Of a DNA stretch of 64,000 nt, positions 24,149 through 34,900 are shown piece by piece. The stretch is from Pedobacter cryoconitis. GTDB lineage: Bacteria > Bacteroidota > Bacteroidia > Sphingobacteriales > Sphingobacteriaceae. Under the pieces are notes generated by a model. The model saw only the letters and a program-made list of their open reading frames with translations. It ran no database searches and was not told the origin of the DNA. Location: positions 530,538 to 594,537 of the forward strand of contig NZ_JACHCE010000003.1 of the NCBI RefSeq assembly GCF_014200605.1, read 5' to 3'. Position numbers and translations under genes: made by a program. Each line of letters starts with the position of its first letter. Position 1 is the stretch's first letter.

Positions 24149-24223
24149 AAAAAAGGGAGATCATGTTTGGTGACATCATTCATTCTATATGAATGCCGTC
24201 ACCAAACATGATCTCCCTTTTTT
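24149..24223. repeat. Long perfect palindrome upstream of nagB
   Basis: Arms of 26 bp are perfectly complementary (24149-24174 and 24198-24223). The 23-nt middle contains a further 6-bp stem CATTCA/TGAATG. The arm starts AAAAAAGGGAGATCATG. The nagB start is 66 nt beyond the element. The position between divergent genes does not fit a plain terminator; a leader hairpin, an operator, or a small palindromic mobile element is possible. Confidence 0.7.
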
Positions 24224-24289
24224 AATCGAAGAGCCGAAATCTTTTTTATATTTACGTCTTCCTTAAATCCTCAAAACTCCATACTAAAA

Positions 24290-26209
24290 ATGGCAAGATT
24301 AAATCTTTTGGAAGAAACACGTTTTGAAAAACTCCCTGTTTCAGTATTTGATAATCCAGCAGCAGCATCTCTAAACGTTGCACAGCGCATCGCAAATCTC
24401 ATCAGAGACAAACAAGAAAAAAAGCAAAAAGCAGTTATCGGTCTGGCAACAGGCGCCACACCAGTTGCTGTATATGCAGAACTTGTTCGTCTGCACAAAG
24501 AAGAAAATCTTAGTTTCAGTAATGTAATCACTTTCAACCTGGATGAATACTATCCAATGCAGCCTGATGCTGCCCAGAGTTATGTGACCTTCATGAAAGA
24601 GCATTTATTTGATCACATTGATATTCCTAAAGAAAATATCAATATCCCTGACGGTACACTAAGTCTTGAGGCTATCCCGGCATTCTGTCTGGATTACGAA
24701 CGTAAAATCGGTGAACTCGGAGGCCTGGACATTCAGATTCTCGGAATTGGACGTACGGGGCACATTGGTTTTAACGAACCTGGTTCTGCGCCAAATTCAG
24801 GAACCCGTTTAGTTACACTGGATGACCTGACCAGAAGAGATGCCGCAAGAGACTTTGGGGGAAAATCTTTCGTTCCTTCAAAAGCAATTACCATGGGAAT
24901 CGGGACTATTTTCAAAGCCCGCGAGATTATCCTGATGGCCTGGAGCCAAAAGAAAGCTTCCATTATTAAAAAGGCTGTAGAAGGAGAGATTTCAAGTGAA
25001 GTACCGGCCACATACCTGCAACTTTCTGATCATGTAGAATTTATCCTGGATAAAGATGCAGCATCATTACTAACCCGCTTCGATACACCATGGCTGGTTA
25101 AAGACTGTGTATGGGAAGATAAATTAATCAGAAAAGCCGTAATCTGGCTGGCTAATACTTTAAAGAAGCCAATTCTGAAACTTACCGAAGACGATTTCAA
25201 CAATAATGGAATGGCACAACTGGCCATTGAAAGAGGCCCGGTTTACAACATCAATATTCATATATTCAACAAATTACAACATACAATTACCGGATGGCCG
25301 GGAGGGAAACCCAATGCAGATGATTCTCAGCGTCCGGAAAGAGCAGCACCAGCTAAAAAAAGAGTTGTTATTTTCTCTCCTCATCCGGATGACGATGTCA
25401 TCTCTATGGGTGGCACTTTTATCCGTCTCGTAGATCAGCAGCATGAGGTCCATGTAGCTTACCAGACTTCAGGCAATACAGCTGTCTGGGACGACGATGC
25501 TTTAAGATTTGTAGAGTTCAGCATTGACTTTGCAGAGAAAATGGGATTAGACCAGAAAGAGCTAACAGACATTTATCAGAATATGCGCTCTTTTATTGCG
25601 CAAAAGCAGCCTAACCAGGTAGACACACCCGAAATTCAATCCGTAAAAGGATTGATCAGAAAAGGAGAAGCTATAGCTGGTGCACGCTATTGCGGCCTTC
25701 AGGATGACCACATCCATTTTATGGCTTTACCTTTTTATGAAAGCGGTAAAAACAAGAAAAACCCGGTCACCAATCTGGATGTAGAAATGACGATGGACTT
25801 ACTTCAAAAAGTTAAACCAGAGCAGATTTTTGCTGCCGGAGACTTTGAAGATCCACATGGGACACATTTGGTTTGTTTCCATATAATCATTGAGGCGATG
25901 AACCGTCTGCGCGAAACAGAAGCATGGGCAAAAGACTGCTGGTTATGGATGTACCGTGGCGCATGGCAGGAATTCGATACACACGAAATTGAAATGGCAG
26001 TTCCATTAAGTCCTCAGGAATTGCTGAAAAAGAAATATGCAATTTTCAAACATCAGTCACAAAAAGACAGAGCAGTATTTCCGGGCGATGATGCCAGAGA
26101 ATTCTGGGAACGTGCCGAAGACAGAAACCGGGAAACGGCAAAAGCTTATGATGACTTAGGATTAGCGGAATACGAAGCAATGGAAGCTTTCGTCCGCTGG
26201 AAATTCTAG
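24290..26209 (+). CDS. nagB: Glucosamine-6-phosphate deaminase fused to PIG-L domain
   Basis: This 639-aa protein has two parts. Residues 1-270 are NagB, with DEYYP (D85) and GRTGHIGFNEPGS (H158). A linker follows, then a PIG-L/LmbE deacetylase-like domain from about residue 360 with FSPHPDDDVISMGG and DPHGTHL near the C-terminus. The fusion is common in Bacteroidota. NagB converts glucosamine-6-phosphate to fructose-6-phosphate and ammonia; the second domain may deacetylate N-acetylglucosamine derivatives. Confidence 0.92.
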   Translation: MARLNLLEETRFEKLPVSVFDNPAAASLNVAQRIANLIRDKQEKKQKAVIGLATGATPVAVYAELVRLHKEENLSFSNVITFNLDEYYPMQPDAAQSYVTFMKEHLFDHIDIPKENINIPDGTLSLEAIPAFCLDYERKIGELGGLDIQILGIGRTGHIGFNEPGSAPNSGTRLVTLDDLTRRDAARDFGGKSFVPSKAITMGIGTIFKAREIILMAWSQKKASIIKKAVEGEISSEVPATYLQLSDHVEFILDKDAASLLTRFDTPWLVKDCVWEDKLIRKAVIWLANTLKKPILKLTEDDFNNNGMAQLAIERGPVYNINIHIFNKLQHTITGWPGGKPNADDSQRPERAAPAKKRVVIFSPHPDDDVISMGGTFIRLVDQQHEVHVAYQTSGNTAVWDDDALRFVEFSIDFAEKMGLDQKELTDIYQNMRSFIAQKQPNQVDTPEIQSVKGLIRKGEAIAGARYCGLQDDHIHFMALPFYESGKNKKNPVTNLDVEMTMDLLQKVKPEQIFAAGDFEDPHGTHLVCFHIIIEAMNRLRETEAWAKDCWLWMYRGAWQEFDTHEIEMAVPLSPQELLKKKYAIFKHQSQKDRAVFPGDDAREFWERAEDRNRETAKAYDDLGLAEYEAMEAFVRWKF

Positions 26210-26232
26210 TCGTTATTTTATCTTAAAATCTT

Positions 26233-26301
26233 AGCGCCTGTTTAAAAAACAGTCTCAAACTATATTAAATATAGCTTTAGACCGTTTCTTAAACAGGCGC
26301 T
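26233..26301. terminator. Long hairpin downstream of nagB
   Basis: Perfect 13-bp outer arms AGCGCCTGTTTAA and TTAAACAGGCGCT enclose imperfect inner arms that include ATATT/AATAT-type pairing. It lies 24 nt after nagB and 14 nt before the next gene. It probably acts as a terminator, although no strong U-tract follows. It could equally be a small palindromic repeat. Confidence 0.6.
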
Positions 26302-26315
26302 TAAATTAAATCCAT

Positions 26316-29162
26316 ATGTATAAAAATATTATCCCGGTAATCGGGCTAACTTTGCTTGCCGCAATTAGCAATCCGGTATCTGGACAGCATAAAACAATTC
26401 AACAAAAACCAGCTGCAACGGCTAATGCCGGAAAGCCAATACCTAATGACCCGGCGGTCAAAATCGGCAAACTCCCAAATGGCCTCACTTACTATATCAG
26501 GAAAAACACTGAACCTAAAAACAGGGCTGAACTCTATCTTGCCAACCGCATAGGTTCTTTAATGGAAAATGATGACCAGCAGGGACTGGCACACTTCACA
26601 GAACATATGGCTTTTAACGGTACAAAAGACTTTCCCAAAAATGAGATTATTAATTATCTGCAAAAAGCAGGAGTCCGTTTTGGTGCAGATTTAAATGCTT
26701 ATACTTCATTTGATCAGACAGTTTATCAGCTTCCAATCCCAACAGACAGCACAGAGCTTTTTAAAACAGGTTTCAAAATACTGGCCAACTGGGCAGGAAA
26801 AATCAGCATGGAAGCCGATGATATAGACAAAGAAAGGGGGGTAATTATTGAAGAGGATCGTCAGAGCGGTAAAAATTCGGGAGAAAGGATCAGGAAACAA
26901 CTGTTACCTGTATTATTAAAAGACTCCCGTTATGAAAATCGTATTCCTATTGGAAAAATTGATTTACTAAAAACCTTTACGCATGATAAAATCAGGAATT
27001 TCTATGCAGACTGGTACAGGCCTGATTTACAAGCTGTAATTGCTGTAGGGGATTTTGATGTCAATGAAGTTGAAAAATTAATTATAGCCAACTTCTCTGA
27101 CTTAAAAAACCCGGCTAAAGAAAGAGAAAGATTAAAATACGATCTCCCTGACAATAAAACCCCGCTGGTAAAAATAGTTACGGATCCTGAACAGCAGTAT
27201 AATATTGCCTCTGTAACCTGGAAACAGCGTGGCAACATATTGAAAACTACCACAGATCAGCGAAAAAACATGGTTTACGGAATGATTAACGCTATGTTGT
27301 CTGCACGTTTTCAGGAAATTATGGAGAAAGATAATGCGCCATTCTTATTTGCACAAAGCTCATTTGGTGGTTATCAGGGCGGGTTAATACCTGATCTCAA
27401 TGCTTTTCAAACCACAGTTGGAGCGAAATCAGGCAAAGAGCTCGCACATGCTTTTACCGCAGCCATTGCCGAAACTGAAAGCGCAGTGAAATTTGGGTTC
27501 CTGCAATCGGAGCTCGATGTAATCAAAAAAAATATTGAAGCCGGAAATGAGATGTTGCTCAAAGAAAAAGACAAAACCTCTTCCGGTGCTTTTGTAGGTG
27601 ACTATCTTAGCCATTTTCTTACCGGAGCTGCCATAGGATCTATTGATTTCAATTATGCAGCTACCAAACAGAATCTAAAGACAATCACACTGGCAGAAGT
27701 TAATGCCCTGGCAAAAACGTTGATTACCAAAGACAATCAGATCGTTATTGTACAGGCCCCTGAAAAAGAAAAGGCCAATCTTCCAACTGCAGCACAGCTG
27801 CTTGCCATTTTGGCCAATACAGGAAAAAACCTGAAACCCTATGTAGATCATACGATCAGGAAACCTCTTTTAGCGCAGCCACCGGTAGCGGGTAAAGTAA
27901 CAGCAGAAAAGAAATTTGAGGATATAGGGGTTACGGAATGGACTTTAAGTAATGGAATTAAGGTTTTACTGAAACCAACGGATTTCAAAAATGACCAGAT
28001 TCTTTTCAGCTCTTTCTCTAAAGGAGGTACTTCTCTGGCAAACCCAAATGATTATCAATCCGCTGATAACGCAGGAATCATCCCGCAAAGTGGCCTTGGA
28101 GATTTTAACCCTTCACAACTGAACAGGTTATTAGCAGGAAATACGGGTAATGCAAGTGCCTATATTGGCGAACTTTACCAGGGATTTAGCGGAAGCGCTG
28201 CTCCTAAAGATTTAGAAAATGCTTTGCAGATGGTTGTCGCTTCGGCATTGAACCCACGTAAAGACACAGATATTTTCAACAAATGGATCAGCGATGCCAG
28301 AGTAAGTCTGGAAAATAAAAATGCAGATCCCGAAAGTGTCTTTGCAGACACCGTACAAGCCGTTCTTTCTTCTTACAACAAAAGAAGTATGCCCTATACT
28401 TTGTCCGATCTGGATAAAATATCGCTGGACAAAGCTTTTGACTTCTATAAAGACCGTTTTGCAGACCTTGGAGAGCAAACCTTTGTTTTTGTAGGTAACT
28501 TTGACCTAAACACCATTAAGCCTCTTATAGAGACTTATATTGCGGGATTACCTACTTTAAATAAGAAAACTGATTTCATAGACTTAGGTGCACGTACACC
28601 AGATGGCCTGATCAGTAAAACTGTTCGTAAAGGACTGGAAGATAAAGCCAGTGTTCAGCTTTACATTCATGGCGATTATGATTATACGGCCAATAACAAC
28701 GTACAACTTGACGCCTTAAACAGTGCTCTGGAAATTAAGATACTGGAAAGACTGCGTGAAAAAGAGAGTGGTGTTTATTCTCCCGGGGTTTCTCTGAGTG
28801 TCAGTAAATATCCAGCAGCGCATTATTATTTTGTGATCTCCTTCAGTTGCGCACCGGCTAATGTAGAAAAACTCATCACTGCTGCCCTGGAAGAAGTGAA
28901 AAATATCAGGACTAATGGTGCAACGGCACAGGATATTGTGAAGTTCAAGTCTGAAGAACAGCGTCAGCAGGAATTAAATCTTCGCAATAATGGATACTGG
29001 CTGGGCTATCTGACTACAAGGCTAAAATACAATGACAGCTTAAATCAGTTACTCACAGAAAAACAACGCTTAGATGAAGTAACCGTTGAATCTTCTAAAG
29101 CTGCTGCACAAAAGTATTTAAAACAGGACAATTATATCAGACTTGTTTTAATGCCCCGGTAA
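26316..29162 (+). CDS. M16 family zinc protease
   Basis: This 948-aa protein has a signal peptide (residues 1-23). The zinc motif H93-F-T-E96-H97 in GLAHFTEHMAFNGT is the HxxEH of M16 peptidases, and the third ligand region is IIEEDRQSG-like. Four M16 halves fit the length (two N-terminal, two C-terminal), with a second repeat beginning near residue 535 (VTEWTLSNGIKVLLKPTDF) that lacks the HxxEH. It is a periplasmic metalloprotease. Confidence 0.88.
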   Translation: MYKNIIPVIGLTLLAAISNPVSGQHKTIQQKPAATANAGKPIPNDPAVKIGKLPNGLTYYIRKNTEPKNRAELYLANRIGSLMENDDQQGLAHFTEHMAFNGTKDFPKNEIINYLQKAGVRFGADLNAYTSFDQTVYQLPIPTDSTELFKTGFKILANWAGKISMEADDIDKERGVIIEEDRQSGKNSGERIRKQLLPVLLKDSRYENRIPIGKIDLLKTFTHDKIRNFYADWYRPDLQAVIAVGDFDVNEVEKLIIANFSDLKNPAKERERLKYDLPDNKTPLVKIVTDPEQQYNIASVTWKQRGNILKTTTDQRKNMVYGMINAMLSARFQEIMEKDNAPFLFAQSSFGGYQGGLIPDLNAFQTTVGAKSGKELAHAFTAAIAETESAVKFGFLQSELDVIKKNIEAGNEMLLKEKDKTSSGAFVGDYLSHFLTGAAIGSIDFNYAATKQNLKTITLAEVNALAKTLITKDNQIVIVQAPEKEKANLPTAAQLLAILANTGKNLKPYVDHTIRKPLLAQPPVAGKVTAEKKFEDIGVTEWTLSNGIKVLLKPTDFKNDQILFSSFSKGGTSLANPNDYQSADNAGIIPQSGLGDFNPSQLNRLLAGNTGNASAYIGELYQGFSGSAAPKDLENALQMVVASALNPRKDTDIFNKWISDARVSLENKNADPESVFADTVQAVLSSYNKRSMPYTLSDLDKISLDKAFDFYKDRFADLGEQTFVFVGNFDLNTIKPLIETYIAGLPTLNKKTDFIDLGARTPDGLISKTVRKGLEDKASVQLYIHGDYDYTANNNVQLDALNSALEIKILERLREKESGVYSPGVSLSVSKYPAAHYYFVISFSCAPANVEKLITAALEEVKNIRTNGATAQDIVKFKSEEQRQQELNLRNNGYWLGYLTTRLKYNDSLNQLLTEKQRLDEVTVESSKAAAQKYLKQDNYIRLVLMPR

Positions 29163-29184
29163 GCATATAAATTGATAAAATAAA

Positions 29185-29220
29185 AATGCCCCCGGAATTG
29201 TCTGACTTTCTGGGGGCATT
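29185..29220. terminator. Bidirectional terminator
   Basis: AATGCCCCC (29185-29193) pairs with GGGGGCATT (29212-29220) between two convergent genes. It is 24 nt after each stop. Confidence 0.8.
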
Positions 29221-29243
29221 CCATTAATTCATGTCCGTTTTTT

Positions 29244-30776
29244 TTATTTGGTCTCTACGCCTACCGGACCACCTGGCTCACTTTCGTTCTTTAACCTGTC
29301 AAGTGCAGTAACCAGATAGGTGTACCTTTTTCCTCTGACTATACCGGTGTCCAAAAAGGACGTTATATTTTCAAAACTTATCTTTATAATATTTTTCGGA
29401 TTCACTACACTGATTTTCTCTCCTTCATCAAACCGGTAGATCACATAACCAGAGGCAGTTTCCCCATCTTCTGCTTTTAACGGCGCAGCCCATTTCAGCT
29501 GTACCCCAACTCCTACAGCCTCTGCTGCTAAGCCTTGAGGCGCATTTGGAACAATTTCATCCAGCCATGGCATTTGCGGCGGAAGTGCCGGATACTTGTA
29601 CAAATCGTTTCTCAAAGAATCTCCTGTTGCCCTTGCTACTGTAGAAAATGATTTTGAGCTAAAGAAAACACTTCCCTGAACCCGGTTATTTTCTCTCATA
29701 TACCTGATCTGATCAGGAATCTGGCTTGGAATACGCCAAGCTGCCTCCATACGCTGATTCATCAGGTATGCTCCCTGCCCGATATAAAGATGCCGGCCAT
29801 AAGTGTTATTACTCCACCAGTCTACTAAAGTACCAAATGGTGCAGCTTTTCTGGTGAAACTGAAATAGATCTGAGGATTGATATAGTCAACCCATCCTTC
29901 TTTTACCCATTTTCTTGAATCGGCATAAAGTTCTGTATAATTGGAAAGCCCGTGAGTTGCAGAACCCTGCGGGTCTTCATTGCTGTTTTTCCAGATTCCA
30001 AAAGGACTGATTCCAAATTTCACATACTTTTTATAATGATGAATACTATCATCAAGCTGTTTAATCAACAGGTCAACATTGTTCCTTCTCCAATCATTCA
30101 GATTAGTAAATCCATTTGGATATTTACTAAAAGTTGCCCCATCATTGATCCTTTGTCCCGAAATAGGGTAAGGATAGAAATAGTCATCAAAGTGAATACC
30201 ATCTACATCATATCCCTTAACTACATCCAGAATTACCTGAACGATATATTCTCTGACCTCAGGTATTCCAGGATCGAATTGTTTTTTCCCTCCGTAAGTA
30301 AAGAACATGTCCGGCCTTTTTTTGGTCATATGCTCTTCACTGAAAACTGTATTTGCACTCATACTTGCCCGATATGGGTTAAACCAGGCATGCAATTCCA
30401 TTCCACGGGAATGCGCTTCTGTAATTGCAAATTCCAGCGGGTCATATCCAGGGCTTGGCGCAATACCTTGTTTCCCCATCAGCCATTGGCTCCAGGGCTC
30501 TCTTGATTTCCGGTAAAATGCATCCGCAGCAGGCCTTACCTGCAGCAAAATGGCATTCATTCCATTTCTTTTATGCTGATCCAGTAATGCAATCAGCTCC
30601 TGCTTTTGCTCATCTACGCTCAGTCCTGGTCTTGAAGGCCAGTCAATATTGGTAACAGTTGCAACCCAGACCCCTCTAAACTCCCTTTTTGGAGCAATTT
30701 TTGCTGGTGTTTGTGCATAAATAAAAAGTGGGGTAATTAAAGTTGTTAGAATTGCAAAAACAATCTTTTTCAGCAT
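29244..30776 (-). CDS. GHL10-type glycoside hydrolase (DUF187-like)
   Basis: This 510-aa protein has a signal peptide and the GHL10/YngK-type core: REFRGVWVATVTNIDWPS near residue 34, AILLQVRPAADAFYRKSREP, and DGIHFDDYFYPYP. The C-terminal 90 residues look like an Ig or fibronectin-type domain (PQGLAAEAVGVGVQLKWAAP). It is a probable secreted or lipid-exposed hydrolase; the substrate is unknown. Confidence 0.85.
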   Translation of the reverse strand: MLKKIVFAILTTLITPLFIYAQTPAKIAPKREFRGVWVATVTNIDWPSRPGLSVDEQKQELIALLDQHKRNGMNAILLQVRPAADAFYRKSREPWSQWLMGKQGIAPSPGYDPLEFAITEAHSRGMELHAWFNPYRASMSANTVFSEEHMTKKRPDMFFTYGGKKQFDPGIPEVREYIVQVILDVVKGYDVDGIHFDDYFYPYPISGQRINDGATFSKYPNGFTNLNDWRRNNVDLLIKQLDDSIHHYKKYVKFGISPFGIWKNSNEDPQGSATHGLSNYTELYADSRKWVKEGWVDYINPQIYFSFTRKAAPFGTLVDWWSNNTYGRHLYIGQGAYLMNQRMEAAWRIPSQIPDQIRYMRENNRVQGSVFFSSKSFSTVARATGDSLRNDLYKYPALPPQMPWLDEIVPNAPQGLAAEAVGVGVQLKWAAPLKAEDGETASGYVIYRFDEGEKISVVNPKNIIKISFENITSFLDTGIVRGKRYTYLVTALDRLKNESEPGGPVGVETK

Positions 30777-30990
30777 TATTGGTTCTTTTGGTAGTTTAAA
30801 CTTAATATCAATGTGGGGAAAACAGACTATACATTTGTGCCCAACGTTAGCAATTAAACGATTTTTTTTAAGGTCTCATACAATTTCAGGCATTTTTTTA
30901 CCACAAATTATTTTTTTTATCCTATGTTCGTTTTTTTTTATCAATAAGTATTAAACAATACGACAAAGAAACCTCAATTTTTGATTTCAA

Positions 30991-31899
30991 ATGTTAGACC
31001 GAAAAGATCCCGTAAATAAAGGAGACCGTAATAAAATATATTTTTTGATTGTAGTCATTGCTGCCCTCCTGGGTACAAATGCATTCCTATACTTCAAAGA
31101 CAAACATGAAAAAGAACGCTTTGTCACTACCAATACAGAAAAAGAAAGATTAAAGCTGGAAGTAGAGAAAATAGAAGTTGAGTTTGATAAAGTCAACACG
31201 ATGAATGTTGCTTTAACTGATAAACTTCAAAAAGAACAAGCTTTGGCAAGAGCCAAAATATCATCACTCAAACAATCCTTACAAAGAGGTGAGGTTACTC
31301 AGGCAGAACTTGCTGCCGCGCAAAATGAGCTAAAAAAACTAAGAGCGTTCCTGAGTGATTATAAAGAGGATTTCTCCCGTCTGGAGAAAGAGAATACTTT
31401 CCTTAAAGCAGAAAGAGACAGCCTGGTTAAATCCGTAAGCTCCGTATCTGCTAAAGCCAATGCGCTGGAGAAGAAGAATTCAGAATTAAGTGCAAAGGTA
31501 AAAAGCGGTGCTGCTTTAAAAGCTTTCAATGTCAACCTGCTTGCTTTCAAAGTAAAGAACAGCGGTAAAAACGTAGAAGTGACCAGAGCTTCCACTGCAA
31601 AGAAACTAGTCACCTATTTTAATATCATTCCTAATCAGCTTGCGACAAAAGACTATCATAAAATATATATCCGGGTATTCGACCCTTCAGGTAATCTCAT
31701 CGCAGATGAGCAAAACATGTTTGAAGCAGAAGGGCAGGAAATGCAGTTTAGTGATATGATAACTATTTCCTATAATAATGATAATACAGCCTATACTATG
31801 GAATGGGTAAACCCAAGACCTTTCGTTAAAGGGACTTATTCTATTCTGTTATATGCAAACGGTTTTACAATGGGCAAGGCTGCCATCACATTGAGATAA
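30991..31899 (+). CDS. Coiled-coil membrane protein, hypothetical
   Basis: This 302-aa protein has one N-terminal membrane helix (residues 13-28, FLIVVIAALLGTNAFLYF), a coiled coil from about 35 to 170 and a C-terminal beta-rich domain (FNIIPNQLATKDYHKIYIRV). It is widely conserved in Bacteroidota by my memory, but I do not know its function. It is convergent with the histidine kinase gene, 7 nt apart. Confidence 0.7.
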   Translation: MLDRKDPVNKGDRNKIYFLIVVIAALLGTNAFLYFKDKHEKERFVTTNTEKERLKLEVEKIEVEFDKVNTMNVALTDKLQKEQALARAKISSLKQSLQRGEVTQAELAAAQNELKKLRAFLSDYKEDFSRLEKENTFLKAERDSLVKSVSSVSAKANALEKKNSELSAKVKSGAALKAFNVNLLAFKVKNSGKNVEVTRASTAKKLVTYFNIIPNQLATKDYHKIYIRVFDPSGNLIADEQNMFEAEGQEMQFSDMITISYNNDNTAYTMEWVNPRPFVKGTYSILLYANGFTMGKAAITLR

Positions 31900-31906
31900 G
31901 TAAAAC

Positions 31907-34900
31907 TTAATCCTGAACCAGCGGGAAGCTGAGGTAAAACGTTGTTCCGGTATCCTCCACCGATTTAAATTCTATCGTTCCACCTGCATTATCTACTGCC
32001 TGTTTAACGAAAGCAAGTCCAAGACCTGTTCCAGAAGATTTAGTTGTAAAATTAGGGACAAATATTTTTGGCTGTAATTCCTGGTCAATTCCTTTTCCAT
32101 TGTCTTCGACCTCAACCCATACATAATCAGAATCATTCGTGATCTTAATAAAGATCATACACTTTTCCTTTTGGTTTGCAGCTTCGATTGCATTCTTCAT
32201 CAGGTTATTAAATGAACGCAGCATCTGATCTTTATCCCCCTGTATAATCACCTCTGTGTTAGTTAGGTTAGAGATATAGATCTCCACATTTTTGGTATTG
32301 ACAAAGACATCTCTCGTTTGCTCAATAATCGGGATAAGCTTTAATTTCTCCAGCTTCGTATCTGGCATTTTTGCAAAGTTTGAAAATTCGGAAGCGATCG
32401 TTGCCAGACTGTCAATCTGTTCTACAAAAGATCTGTAAAAACGCTCAAATTTCTGTTCAAAGTTAGGGTCTTTCTCTTTCCATGATTTCTCCAGTAACTG
32501 TACACCAAGTTTTAAGGGAGTGAGCGGATTTTTAATTTCATGAGCCACTTGTTTAGCCATTTCACGCCATGCACTCTCTCTTTCAGACTTGGCGAGTTTT
32601 ACCGCACTTTCTTCCAGCGCAGCGATCATCTTATTATATTCTTTAATCAAAGAACCAATCTCATCATGACGGGACCAGACAATCGGCTGGTTCTTTTGTC
32701 CCAGCTTTGTCTTTTTGATACTTTCCTGTATAAAAGTCAGAGGACTTGTAATCTGATTGGCGAGGAACACCGCAAGGATACCAATGGCCACAAAAACAAG
32801 CGCATAAATATTAATCAGTGTATTGATGAACAGGCCTATTTTCGATTGATAATCTGCTTCATTTCCATAATAAGGCAGTCCTATATAAGCTACGGTCTGG
32901 TTTTGCGCATTACGAATCGGCGCATAGGCAGATGAATACTTAAACGCCCCTACTGTTTCCTGTGGATTAGAATATTCAGAGCGCTGCAGCTGTTTAAGAT
33001 AAATATAAGCTTTGGGCTCCATTTTAGTCCCTATAATCCCATAATCATACATCTTGGGCAATGAAGTGAACAAAAGATTTCCATCCGTATCAAACAGGTT
33101 TAAATAAGCGGAGTTGATATCTGCAAACTGATTAAAATTGATCACTGCCATATCCGTAGCTTCCGGTATACCACTGCCAAAAATCTGCTTCTCATAAGAA
33201 AGCTGCACTTTTCTTATTTTTTCTCTGATAAAATCTTCCTGTTGTTTCCTGTATTCATCTCTGATATAAAAGAAAGTAGACCACCCAACGATCAATAAGG
33301 TCGCCACTACAGATAATACAATAGAAAGCTGGATACGTGTTTTATATAAGATTTTATTCGCATTGATCATTAAAGAGCGGTTGATATTAAACCACCCTCC
33401 CCAACTCTTATCAATATTTTTCAGCAGCCATATCAGCATATATAAAGCTGCAGAGAAGATAATGAACATCAGGAAAAAGAAAGATAATGCCGCCAGCCTG
33501 ACAATATAGTTCACCTTTTCTTTACTGATAACTATGATTTTTGAGTTACTGGCCGAATAAATTAAATGGCTATACCCTAATTTCGGCTCATTGACAATTA
33601 CCGGTTCACCATAAATACCTTTAAATTCTGTATTGGCAATTTTATAAGTATACTTTCCCGCCTGTTTAATCAGCTTATTATTGTTATAAAAGGCAAAAGA
33701 GTAATTACTGTAGTCTTCATCATTTTTCAACTTCCCGTCAATCAGGATCTCAGGAAACTGGCTGTTATAATTATATTGCTGAGACTTCAGTTCAATAACC
33801 AGTGTCCCCAGAATATGGTTATCGTCAAAAATTGGGATGATGCCAAAATAGTTCTGATAACCAAAAGTATCATTCAGGCGATAGAAGAAATTAGAAATTT
33901 TTACTGATCCCGATTTAACCAGGTTCTGATAATGCTGTAATGACCTGTCTTCTCTTACAGCAAGCGTAGAATCTGACGCGTTAAATTCATAGAAATTATG
34001 TTCAAAAGGCGCTAAATATCCATCCAGAAAGGTCTTAATAATATAATTCTGCAAGGCAAGATGCCTGTTTGATCCCGGGCTTTTAAAGTAATCCGTGATA
34101 AAAAGGTCATTTGAAATCCCGTTTCCCAGGCTCTCAATAGAATTGATCACTTTAGGATCATCAGAAGATTGCAGGCGCTGTGCTATCACATAGCGGTTAC
34201 TGCGTTCCTTAATATCATTAAATTTTAAATACTTGATAGATGAAATGAATGCAAGACAGAAAAAGACCGCAGCAAAAACGCCTATTGAAAATTTATTCTT
34301 CTGGATATAACTATTATAGGAAATGATAAACAGGAATAAAGCATATGCAATAAAAAAGGCTGTAAAATCTGTACATAACATGTAGATGAAATACAGCGAG
34401 AACAGGGTAACAAACAGGATCACCCTTTCTTTATTGGTTACAATTAATTGCCTGGTGAGTTCTATACAAATACTGGCAATCAGATAAACATTAAACCAGA
34501 CCAGGCAAAGAATGATAATACAAACCCAGCTTAGCCAGCTAAGATTGATAATATTAGTGATATCAAAGTTTATTTTGGAGTTATAAATAAGGCCAAAGAA
34601 AACATCGTTCATCAAAAAGGCGATACCAGCGAAAAGCAGCAGTAGCAAAAAATGGAAAAACAATCCGGCTATTTTACTTCTGACCATCCATTGCGGCAGC
34701 CTGTAACTATCTTTATAAGTATAAATAAAAAGGACAACCCATGTAATAGAAAGTACATTCAGCAGAAAATCTCCCAAAGAAGGTAAAAAGAAACTTTCAG
34801 CATAGATAGAGGGGCTGAAAATCTCGAGGCTAAACTGGTGATTATACCAGCCATACTCCAGATCTGTAATTCTGACCCCTAAGAAAAAAGTAATGAGCAA

